From Cyclobacteriaceae bacterium (GTDB lineage Bacteria > Bacteroidota > Bacteroidia > Cytophagales > Cyclobacteriaceae), in NCBI GenBank assembly GCA_025358195.1, contig JANYKP010000315.1:1-5236 (forward strand): DNA of 5,236 nt, given 5' to 3'. Positions 1-5,236 of this stretch are shown piece after piece. Below the pieces are notes generated by a model. That model had not been told where the DNA came from and made no database searches. It worked only from the letters and a program-made list of their open reading frames with translations. Position 1 is the stretch's first letter, and each line of letters begins with the position of its first letter. Both the position numbers and the translations under genes were made by a program.

Positions 1-303
1 CCAGGCCTTCATGCCTCCCTCAAGCGAATATGCTCGTACTCCTTTGCGCTGAAGGAGGCTGGCAGCTAAAAGACTTGTTCTGCCTGCGGCGCAGACAGTA
101 ACCACTAGTGAGTCATGCGGCAGTTCGACCATATCAAGAGCTGTATCGTCTCCTGCATTGAGTTGCTTGTAAGCATCGGCATGAACACTTTCCGCAATTC
201 GCCATTCGAGTCGTTGATCCAAGGGCCTCACATCAATAATGAAAACCCTCTCGCGGTCGCTAAGTTTTTGTTGCAGGTCCTTAACAGTGATAACGTTATC
301 CAT
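1..303 (-). CDS. Rhodanese-domain protein, 3' end cut by window edge (probable N-terminal part of a rhodanese-MBL protein)
   Basis: A reading frame of 101 codons starts at the ATG at 303 and has no stop before the window edge, so the C-terminus is missing. The visible part is one rhodanese domain: a DVRP motif at residues 24-27, the active-site loop CAAGRTS at residues 71-77 with candidate catalytic Cys71, and the closing LEGGMKAW at 94-101. Rhodaneses carry sulfane sulfur as a cysteine persulfide. An in-frame TGA lies 9 nt before the ATG (it is also the stop of the upstream gene), so this ATG is the only sensible start and translation is probably coupled. From memory, proteins with this type of domain (acidic insert before the catalytic strand, SLEGGMKAW ending) often continue into a metallo-beta-lactamase domain; that part is inference because it lies outside the window. 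It is the third gene of the persulfide operon. The rhodanese call is firm; the full-length identity is not. Confidence 0.87.
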   Translation of the reverse strand, partial: MDNVITVKDLQQKLSDRERVFIIDVRPLDQRLEWRIAESVHADAYKQLNAGDDTALDMVELPHDSLVVTVCAAGRTSLLAASLLQRKGVRAYSLEGGMKAW

Positions 304-312
304 AAAGTCATG

Positions 313-1767
313 TCATTTAGGGCCTTGCGGCTTTATGTACCGGGCTACGTCTGTACTTAAGTCGTAGACCTGAACAGCCGGCAATTTTTGCTTGATAATA
401 CTTGCCCCCGTGGCTGAACGATAACCGGAACCGCAATAGACGAGCACGGGTTTGTCTGTTGGAACTTCAGATATACGCTCTGCCAACTCATACAACGGAA
501 TGTTTAAGCTTCCCTGCAGAATTGGCTGATGAGCGACCTCAAGCGGGTTTCTAACGTCTATATAGGTGAACTTGTAATCAGCCGGATTGAAAGAAGCGGT
601 ATCTAAGATTTCATTCTGCTCGCCGTTGATTGCGTCATATAAAAAAGCTCCTTCGATGGCAGATTCATATCCAATCGAAGCTGCTTTCATCAAAGCAAGA
701 TCTAATCCTTGCTGATCACCAGCCACCAAAAAGAACTTCGATTCCGGCGAGACAATACTGCCAAGCCAAGTTTCGAATGGACCAGAGACTTGAATATTTA
801 TTGCGTTGACAAGGTGAGAACTCTTAAAGTCTTTCTGTGATCTCGAATCAATCAGAATGGCATTTGGGTCTGGGCGATAGTTCCTAGACAGACTTTTTAC
901 GTTAGAGATGCTTCTGACTACTTCTAAAGCTCCTTTGTGGTTTATCTGAATATCGTATGCGAAGTATTTTGGGATGAATGGCTGATCAGTCAGCAATAAC
1001 TTCACGAATTCGTCCCTTGTCCTCTGTTCGAATGCGTAGTTGGTTTTCTTTTCGTACCCAATTGTCGAACTAACCGCTTTTCGGATCGATTTCCCGCAAA
1101 GAGAACCAGCACCGTGGGAAGGATACACTATAACATCATCATCGAGCCTTGCATATTGCTTGTGGATGGTTTCGTACATAAGCTCGGCCAGATGTTTTCT
1201 TTTCTTGTCGTTTTCCTTTGAATAATCAAGCAAGTCTGGACGGCCTACGTCTCCGAAAAACAAGGAGTCTCCACTAAATACAACTTTATCCTTTCCGTCT
1301 TCAACCAAAACGGCCGCAATGTGATCAGGAGCATGGCCTGGCGTAAACAACGACCGAAGCCCAACTTTTTCTGACAACTTGACTACTGCCCCTTCATTAA
1401 AAACTGTCAACGGGTAGTCTGACTTTGTAAGGCTGCTCGCGTAGATTGGAACATTAAATTTGTTGTGTACCTCAAGGTGCGAGCTGACAAAATCAGCATG
1501 TGAATGTGTCTCAATAACTCCAATTATTTGCGCTTCATTTTTTTGTGCATAGTCATAGTAGACCTGCGGATTCCGTTTTGGATCGATCAGCAAGATCTTT
1601 TTATCGGCCATCACTGCATAAGAGAAATGAGCCAACCCCTTGTCTTCGAATTGTTCAATTGAATAATGCTGTGATGAGAATAAGGTTTGTCCCATCAATC
1701 TAAGATTCACTCCGAGGGTGGCGATGCCAAAGCCCGCGAGGTTTCCGATAAAATGTCTTCTTTTCAT
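313..1767 (-). CDS. CstB-like persulfide dioxygenase-sulfurtransferase (MBL + degenerate rhodanese + rhodanese) with Tat-like signal
   Basis: This 484-residue protein has three domains. Residues about 35-235 are a metallo-beta-lactamase fold of the persulfide dioxygenase group: H88-S-H90-A-D92-F, TPGH with H145, SGD with D167, GRPD at 175-178, and PSHGAGSLCG with H218. By analogy with ETHE1, H88, H145 and D167 would bind a single iron that oxidises a thiol persulfide to sulfite. Residues about 302-378 are a rhodanese fold with Ala349 where the catalytic Cys is expected. Residues about 392-478 are a second rhodanese with Cys445 in CGSGYRS. This order matches staphylococcal CstB. The N-terminus (KRRHFIG, then a hydrophobic stretch to about residue 26) resembles a twin-arginine signal, which is unusual because these enzymes are normally cytoplasmic; Met25 is a possible internal start that would remove it. 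The gene follows the ArsR-rhodanese gene by 31 nt. The last rhodanese lacks the usual EGG..W ending. The thiol substrate cannot be read from sequence. Confidence 0.9.
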   Translation of the reverse strand: MKRRHFIGNLAGFGIATLGVNLRLMGQTLFSSQHYSIEQFEDKGLAHFSYAVMADKKILLIDPKRNPQVYYDYAQKNEAQIIGVIETHSHADFVSSHLEVHNKFNVPIYASSLTKSDYPLTVFNEGAVVKLSEKVGLRSLFTPGHAPDHIAAVLVEDGKDKVVFSGDSLFFGDVGRPDLLDYSKENDKKRKHLAELMYETIHKQYARLDDDVIVYPSHGAGSLCGKSIRKAVSSTIGYEKKTNYAFEQRTRDEFVKLLLTDQPFIPKYFAYDIQINHKGALEVVRSISNVKSLSRNYRPDPNAILIDSRSQKDFKSSHLVNAINIQVSGPFETWLGSIVSPESKFFLVAGDQQGLDLALMKAASIGYESAIEGAFLYDAINGEQNEILDTASFNPADYKFTYIDVRNPLEVAHQPILQGSLNIPLYELAERISEVPTDKPVLVYCGSGYRSATGASIIKQKLPAVQVYDLSTDVARYIKPQGPK

Positions 1768-1798
1768 TCGTATTCTTTTAGGTCGGTTGTCACAACTC

Positions 1799-2467
1799 CT
1801 AGTTCATAGAAATTTCTACAGGTAGTTCCCTTAACTTCCATTCGGGGAAGCCTTCTTCTAGGCGATTCGCTTTGTATCCGGCCTTTGTTAACAAGGCGAC
1901 GGATTCATCGGCATACACGCAAAAGGGGCCACGGCAATACGCAATGATCTCTGTGCGCTTCGGTAATTCCTTCAATCTTTTCGACAACTCCTCAATTGGA
2001 ATCGAAATCGCATTGGCAACGTGACCTTGCTTGTATTCAGACTCCGGGCGTACATCCAGAATGGTGACTTTCCCTGAATCAATTTTTTCAATCAATTCAT
2101 CGATAGTAACGGTCTCGAAGTCGAACTTCGATTTCCTGAATTCTCTCACCATTTTTTCAATGGATGAGATTTGTTCCACTCCTAACTCACGCAATGCTTT
2201 CCAAGCTTTGAAAACATTGTTATTGGATAATCGGTAGAAAATGAAATTGCCCTGCCGGTTGACCTCCACCAATTGTGCGTTCTTCAAAACCTGTAAATGC
2301 TGAGAGGCATTGGCAATTGATAGATTGATTTGATCTGCAATTTGCTCCACAGAAAACTCACCTTGCGCCAGTAACTCGATGATTTCCATCCGGTGCGGAT
2401 TGGCCATTGACTTGGTGATCCGCGCCAGTTCCCTATACACCTTGTCCTTGAATTGCCTTTTGTTCAT
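1799..2467 (-). CDS. ArsR-family repressor fused to a C-terminal rhodanese domain (probable persulfide sensor)
   Basis: This protein has 222 residues from the ATG at 2467. Residues about 10-90 form an ArsR winged helix: ITKSMANPHRMEIIELL, then the recognition helix region IANASQHLQVLKNA at 51-64, then the wing RQGNFIFYRL. Residues about 118-212 are a rhodanese domain with LDVRPESEY and the active-site loop YCRGPFCVYAD, giving Cys178 and Cys183. These are the only two cysteines in the protein, and the helix-turn-helix part has no ArsR metal-site CxC motif. The inferred signal is therefore persulfide at the rhodanese loop, not a metal. The frame extends to a TTG at 2494, but the ATG at 2467 is preferred because AAAAGGA lies about 5 nt upstream, the ArsR fold needs no extra residues, and TTG starts are rare. 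It is first in its operon and probably represses it, and itself, through the inverted repeat at 2519-2546. ArsR fold and rhodanese are certain; the ligand is inferred. Confidence 0.93.
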   Translation of the reverse strand: MNKRQFKDKVYRELARITKSMANPHRMEIIELLAQGEFSVEQIADQINLSIANASQHLQVLKNAQLVEVNRQGNFIFYRLSNNNVFKAWKALRELGVEQISSIEKMVREFRKSKFDFETVTIDELIEKIDSGKVTILDVRPESEYKQGHVANAISIPIEELSKRLKELPKRTEIIAYCRGPFCVYADESVALLTKAGYKANRLEEGFPEWKLRELPVEISMN

Positions 2468-2472
2468 GGTTT

Positions 2473-2478
2473 TCCTTT
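2473..2478 (-). promoter_or_regulatory. Shine-Dalgarno-like sequence of the ArsR-rhodanese gene
   Basis: Read on the minus strand, AAAAGGA ends about 5 nt before the ATG at 2467. It is the best ribosome-binding-like sequence in the window and favours this ATG over the TTG at 2494. Such sites are often weak in Bacteroidetes, so it is supporting evidence only. Confidence 0.5.
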
Positions 2479-2491
2479 TAGGATATGACTT

Positions 2492-2513
2492 CAACCGTAA
2501 AGAAAAAAAGTTG
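2492..2513 (-). promoter_or_regulatory. Candidate Bacteroidetes-type promoter for the persulfide operon
   Basis: On the minus strand, TACGGTTG (plus positions 2499-2492) has one mismatch to the Bacteroidetes -7 consensus TAnnTTTG, and a TTG at plus positions 2520-2509 lies about 18 nt upstream, near the expected -33 spacing. Transcription would begin near 2488, leaving a leader of about 20 nt. The -33 element falls inside the palindromes at 2509-2546, so a bound repressor would block it. This is a consensus match by eye in an AT-rich region and is tentative. Confidence 0.3.
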
Positions 2514-2522
2514 GTTCCAACT
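2509..2522. promoter_or_regulatory. Second, overlapping palindrome (AGTTGG-N2-CCAACT)
   Basis: Two exact 6-bp arms (2509-2514 and 2517-2522) surround a 2-bp centre. It overlaps the larger inverted repeat by 4 bp on the side of the ArsR-rhodanese gene and covers the candidate -33 element of that operon. It may be a second operator site or a site for another regulator. Short palindromes also arise by chance, so this is tentative. Confidence 0.35.
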
Positions 2523-2546
2523 ATTCAAGAAGTTTGTTGAATAGTT
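2519..2546. promoter_or_regulatory. Perfect 10-bp inverted repeat, likely ArsR-rhodanese operator
   Basis: The arms AACTATTCAA (2519-2528) and TTGAATAGTT (2537-2546) are exact reverse complements separated by 8 bp. The element sits midway between the divergent start codons at 2467 and 2594, and 52 bp upstream of the ArsR-rhodanese start. A dyad of this size is what a dimeric ArsR winged helix would bind. The ATTC/GAAT cores resemble those I recall for the persulfide-responsive SqrR/BigR repressors, but their spacing here is 12 bp, which may differ from those sites. The position suggests control of the leftward operon and possibly also of the rightward AraC-type gene. Confidence 0.65.
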
Positions 2547-2579
2547 TTAAATCGGTTTAAAAACGCTATTTTTAATCGG
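2545..2579 (+). repeat. 11-bp direct repeat TTTTnAATCGG with 24-bp period
   Basis: TTTTAAATCGG (2545-2555) recurs as TTTTTAATCGG (2569-2579) with one mismatch, the starts being 24 bp apart. The pair lies directly upstream of the AraC-type gene starting at 2594. AraC-family proteins commonly bind direct repeats spaced about two helical turns apart, so these could be autoregulatory half-sites. The AT-rich part is weak evidence; the shared AATCGG is the informative part. A TATTTTTA at 2567-2574, close to the Bacteroidetes -7 consensus, overlaps the second copy and could be the rightward promoter. Confidence 0.35.
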
Positions 2580-2593
2580 AATTCTAGGTTTCC

Positions 2594-3619
2594 ATGATGC
2601 AGCTTCATCTACTGATACAGATCGCTACTGCCACTTTGTTAGGATTGGTGTGTGTCCTTCTGGCAAAGCATTCACGCACCGGCCACAATACCTGGACCGG
2701 CATTGGTTTTACGGCGGGTATTCTGTGCTATATCGTCGTTGAGTCGGATGTTATTCAGGCTGTTCCAACTCTGCGCATTGTTGTGGCCATCGGAGCTATA
2801 AGTATTCCGGTGTTGTATTGGCTTTTGGCGCGATCTATTTTCGAAGATCATTTCAGTTTTCGGTGGTCGTTATTGATTTGGTTTGTTGTTCTTCTTATTC
2901 CTCATCTGAATTTTTTCGTTGGCGGCCTTATTCCTTCTCCAGGCTTTCAACAAGTTTCCCGGATCATTGCACGACTGACCTCACTCGGGTTTGTTTTGGC
3001 GGGCCTGTACACAGCCGTGCGTACCAAGCAGAGCGATTTGATCGACTCACGAATCCGCTTTCGTAATACGTTTCTTTTCGGCACGGCTGCACTGATCGGT
3101 GTTACGCTGATAGTTGAATTGATAGAGATCGACTCCGACACGATAGTAGTTCTGCAAATTCTTCAGCGCTCAGCGATATTTGGTATCACACTTTATTTTT
3201 TGTTAAGTAATTTTGGAATACGTTCCGGATTCTTTTTTAAGGGGACCTCCAGACCAAAACCATCCATCATTAATGATCCGCAGCTAAACGCGAAACTTCA
3301 GATATTGATGGAGGATCAAAAGGTTTACAAAAAGGAAGGACTCACCATCGGACAATTGGCAGAGTTAATGAAAGAGCAGGAATACAGATTAAGGCGACTG
3401 ATCAATGGTCAGCTTGGATTCCGTAACTTCAATGACTTCCTGAATCAATACCGAGTAAATGAGGCTTGCGAAGTCCTTTCGGATTCTTCTCAATCCCGAA
3501 AGACTATCCTTGAAATTGCCTATGACTTGGGCTATCAATCTATTGGCCCATTTAACAAAGCCTTCAAAGAATTAAAGGGAACCACCCCGACAGCCTACCG
3601 TAAAACCCAGGTTTCTTAA
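2594..3619 (+). CDS. Membrane-anchored AraC-family transcriptional regulator (7TM + C-terminal HTH)
   Basis: This 341-residue protein starts at tandem ATG codons (2594 and 2597; either could be used). Residues 1 to about 208 hold seven hydrophobic segments, roughly at 5-24, 36-52, 60-80, 92-112, 128-144, 159-178 and 183-205. Residues about 228-338 are an AraC DNA-binding domain: the first helix-turn-helix around 250-271 (LTIGQLAELMKEQEYRLRRLI) and the second around 303-325, ending with the family signature DLGYQSIGPFNKAFKELKG followed by TPTAYRK. Such regulators are known from Bacteroidetes and presumably sense something at or in the membrane; the ligand is unknown. It is divergent from the persulfide operon across 126 bp and co-oriented with the hydroxylase-DUF2147 gene 104 bp downstream, which is its most obvious target besides itself. 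The AraC domain is certain; the exact number of membrane passes is read by eye. Confidence 0.93.
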   Translation: MMQLHLLIQIATATLLGLVCVLLAKHSRTGHNTWTGIGFTAGILCYIVVESDVIQAVPTLRIVVAIGAISIPVLYWLLARSIFEDHFSFRWSLLIWFVVLLIPHLNFFVGGLIPSPGFQQVSRIIARLTSLGFVLAGLYTAVRTKQSDLIDSRIRFRNTFLFGTAALIGVTLIVELIEIDSDTIVVLQILQRSAIFGITLYFLLSNFGIRSGFFFKGTSRPKPSIINDPQLNAKLQILMEDQKVYKKEGLTIGQLAELMKEQEYRLRRLINGQLGFRNFNDFLNQYRVNEACEVLSDSSQSRKTILEIAYDLGYQSIGPFNKAFKELKGTTPTAYRKTQVS

Positions 3620-3629
3620 CTTTTTAACA

Positions 3630-3657
3630 CTGATTTTGAAATCAGCAAGCCTTTTTT
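3630..3657 (+). terminator. Possible weak terminator after the AraC-type gene
   Basis: Ten bases after the stop codon, CTGATTT and AAATCAG (3630-3636 and 3639-3645) form an exact stem that closes on a very short loop, realistically six pairs with a 4-nt loop. A run of six T follows at 3652-3657 after a 6-nt gap. Only two of the pairs are G-C and the T run is not adjacent to the stem, so it may attenuate at most, or be chance. The rest of the 3620-3723 gap shows no gene and no convincing promoter. Confidence 0.25.
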
Positions 3658-3723
3658 GACTTCAGGGAGACTGGCGTTTGTCAGGCTTCGATTTTCGCAC
3701 CCATCAACTAAAACACAATTTGT

Positions 3724-5236
3724 ATGGAGCTGCAAAAATTCAACGAAGTATGGCTGGGAATTTACCTGTTTGATCTGTTCCGCTATTTGATCCCGGCGTC
3801 GATAGCGTTCATCATTTTCTGGGTATTTGGACGAACTACCCTTAGACACCTTTTAATTCAAGACAAATTCCCTGAAAAACGCCATTTGATCCGCGAGTTC
3901 ACCTATTCGATGAGCACGGTGGTTATTTTTTCCATCGTCGGATTCTTCACTTACTCGGCGGAGAAGAGTGGAATAACGCTGATCTATTATAGTATCGTTG
4001 AATACGGTGTCATCTACCTATTTTTCAGTTTTATTCTTACACTTGTTTTCCACGACTTCTATTTCTATTGGACTCACCGCTTGATGCACCACAAAAGCAT
4101 TTTCAAGTATGTGCACCGTGTTCACCATGAATCGACCAATCCTTCACCTTGGGCTGCATACGCATTTCATCCCTGGGAAGCCTTGATACAGGCCTTGGTC
4201 ATGCCTATGATGGTTTTTATGTTTCCATTACATCCCTTGGTGATCTTCCTATTCTTGACCTACATGATTGTCAGGAACGTAATTGGCCACTTGGGATTTG
4301 AAATATTTCCCCGGGGCTGGACAAGGAACAAGTGGGTCAGTTGGACGACCGCGGTTACTCATCACAATATCCATCACGAGCGATTCCACTCCAATTACGG
4401 CCTATATTTCACTTGGTGGGATCAATGGATGAAAACTGAGGATAAGAGATATCATGAAAATTTCAATGAGGTGAAATCAAGACCAAAAAGCTGTGCATTG
4501 AAGGTGAAATCCGGGCAAGCGGCGGCGACTACTACAATAGTGCTACTCATTTGCTCTGTCTCGGGATCTGCACAGACAGTTGAGGGAAAGTGGACCACGT
4601 ATAACGAACAGTCTGGATTACCCTTATCTGTCATTGAAATCACAAAAACCGAAAACGGCATTGAAGGCCGCATTGCACAGATTTTCCTTGAACCATTTCA
4701 GGGTGAAGACCCGATATGTTCCAAATGCACCGGCGAGCGAAAGGATCAAAAGGTTATTGGCATGAACTTTATGTGGGATTTCAAGAGTGAAAAAGAGGAA
4801 TGGAGCAGCGGAAAAATTCTGGACCCACAAACAGGTGAGGTATATTCGAGCAAGTTGTGGATGCAAGATGTCAATACACTTGTCGTCCGCGGGTACGGCG
4901 GGCCACTTGAACTGTTCTATCGAACGCAAGTCTGGCGACGAAAAGGACTGTCAAGTGAATTAAGCCCTGTGGGGACATGGGAGACAATCGATGATCAGTG
5001 GAACAAAGTGAAATCAATGGTCGAACTTAAGTTGATTGAAGGAGAACTACGAGGGTTTGTGAGGAAAATCTTTTTGCTACCGAGTGAAGGGACAGATCCA
5101 ATTTGTGTCGAATGTAAAGGTGATTTGAAGGACACCCGAATTGTCGGGATGAAAATTATCTGGGGCTTTAGAAGTGAGAATAGTAAATGGGTGGACGGAA
5201 AAATCCTTGATCCGGGAAATGGCAATGTTTATTCCT
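3724..5236 (+). CDS. Sterol desaturase/fatty acid hydroxylase-family membrane protein fused to tandem DUF2147 domains, 3' end cut by window edge
   Basis: One frame runs open for 504 codons from the ATG at 3724 to the window edge. An in-frame TAA at 3709 makes this ATG the natural start. Residues 1 to about 250 are a membrane di-iron hydroxylase of the FA_hydroxylase family: hydrophobic segments near 10-36, 62-78, 84-116 and 155-188, and histidine boxes H118-x3-H122, H131-x2-H134-H135, NVIGHLGFE at 186-194, and H213-H214-x2-H217-H218. These would hold two irons for oxygen-dependent hydroxylation or desaturation of a lipid; the substrate is not readable. Residues 266-283 are hydrophobic and end SGSAQT, like a signal peptide or extra membrane span. 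DUF2147 repeats follow at about 286-407 (CSKC at 332-335, SGKILDP, VVRGYGG, TQVWRR) and from about 416 (CVEC at 461-464, DGKILDP). If the added segment crosses the membrane, the DUF2147 part is periplasmic. The fusion is unusual; a lost stop between two genes is the alternative. Confidence 0.88.
   Translation, partial: MELQKFNEVWLGIYLFDLFRYLIPASIAFIIFWVFGRTTLRHLLIQDKFPEKRHLIREFTYSMSTVVIFSIVGFFTYSAEKSGITLIYYSIVEYGVIYLFFSFILTLVFHDFYFYWTHRLMHHKSIFKYVHRVHHESTNPSPWAAYAFHPWEALIQALVMPMMVFMFPLHPLVIFLFLTYMIVRNVIGHLGFEIFPRGWTRNKWVSWTTAVTHHNIHHERFHSNYGLYFTWWDQWMKTEDKRYHENFNEVKSRPKSCALKVKSGQAAATTTIVLLICSVSGSAQTVEGKWTTYNEQSGLPLSVIEITKTENGIEGRIAQIFLEPFQGEDPICSKCTGERKDQKVIGMNFMWDFKSEKEEWSSGKILDPQTGEVYSSKLWMQDVNTLVVRGYGGPLELFYRTQVWRRKGLSSELSPVGTWETIDDQWNKVKSMVELKLIEGELRGFVRKIFLLPSEGTDPICVECKGDLKDTRIVGMKIIWGFRSENSKWVDGKILDPGNGNVYS
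4579..5236 (+). repeat. Tandem DUF2147 domain repeat (second copy incomplete)
   Basis: Within the hydroxylase fusion protein, codons about 286-407 and 416 onward encode two homologous domains about 129 residues apart. Both copies share G-x-W at the start, PIC-x2-C-x-G in the middle (Cys332/335 and Cys461/464), the IVGM or VIGM strand, and GKILDP. The copies have diverged at the base level, so the duplication is old. DUF2147 is found in exported proteins of unknown function and is typically single-domain in them. Paired CxxC motifs suggest a structural disulfide or a metal site, which fits an extracytoplasmic location. Confidence 0.85.

Noticed and set aside
115..360. Plus-strand frame of 81 codons
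   Set aside because: It lies antisense to the rhodanese gene and the end of the dioxygenase gene, and its translation shows no recognisable domain.
2468..2494. N-terminal extension of the ArsR-rhodanese protein from a TTG at 2494
   Set aside because: It adds nine residues outside the ArsR fold; the ATG at 2467 has a good ribosome-binding-like sequence, which the extension would place inside coding sequence.
2818..3066. Plus-strand frame of 82 codons inside the AraC-type gene
   Set aside because: It is an out-of-frame shadow of the membrane segments, with no family resemblance.
3647..3688. Imperfect hairpin AAGCC/GGCTT with inner TGAC/GTCA in the gap before the hydroxylase gene
   Set aside because: The stem is interrupted by a five-base bulge and a long loop; too weak to call a riboswitch or terminator.
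3616..3849. Minus-strand frame of 77 codons spanning the 3620-3723 gap
   Set aside because: It overlaps the start of the hydroxylase gene in antisense and the protein is low in recognisable structure; considered because it covers the gap, but not supported.
4454..4474. Out-of-frame ATG (MKISMR then stop) near the hydroxylase-DUF2147 junction, as a possible start of a separate DUF2147 gene
   Set aside because: It stops after six codons, and the main frame is open throughout. In-frame GTG at 4504 could act as an internal start, but nothing shows that it does.
4624..4929. Minus-strand frame of 101 codons
   Set aside because: It is antisense to the first DUF2147 domain, whose family motifs are clear on the plus strand.

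Overview
The window looks like chromosomal DNA from a Bacteroidetes bacterium, possibly Cytophagales-like. This is inferred from the 7TM-AraC regulator type, the DUF2147 and sterol-desaturase content, the moderate GC, the weak or absent Shine-Dalgarno sequences and the AT-rich promoters. No RNA gene, insertion sequence, CRISPR array or phage gene is visible.

Left half, minus strand (2467 down to 1): a tight three-gene set for sulfane-sulfur (persulfide) handling. Transcription order is (i) an ArsR-type repressor fused to a rhodanese domain (2467-1799), (ii) a CstB-like persulfide dioxygenase/sulfurtransferase with a metallo-beta-lactamase (MBL) domain, a degenerate rhodanese, an intact rhodanese and a Tat-like signal (1767-313), and (iii) a rhodanese protein that runs off the left edge (303-1), probably the N-terminal half of a rhodanese-MBL protein. 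The gaps are 31 and 9 nt, so they are very likely one operon. The expected logic is that the regulator senses persulfide and releases the operon, the dioxygenase oxidises persulfide to sulfite, and the rhodanese domains move sulfane sulfur.

Centre (2468-2593): a 126-bp divergent control region. It holds a perfect 10-bp inverted repeat with an 8-bp spacer, a second overlapping 14-bp palindrome, and an 11-bp direct repeat with a 24-bp period on the side of the rightward gene.

Right half, plus strand: a membrane-anchored AraC-type regulator (2594-3619), then after 104 bp a long reading frame that stays open to the right edge (3724 to beyond 5236). The latter joins a histidine-box membrane hydroxylase (sterol desaturase/fatty acid hydroxylase family) to a signal-peptide-like hydrophobic segment and at least two DUF2147 domains. 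The regulator and hydroxylase may be cotranscribed. A functional link between this lipid-modification side and the persulfide operon is suggested only by the shared intergenic region.
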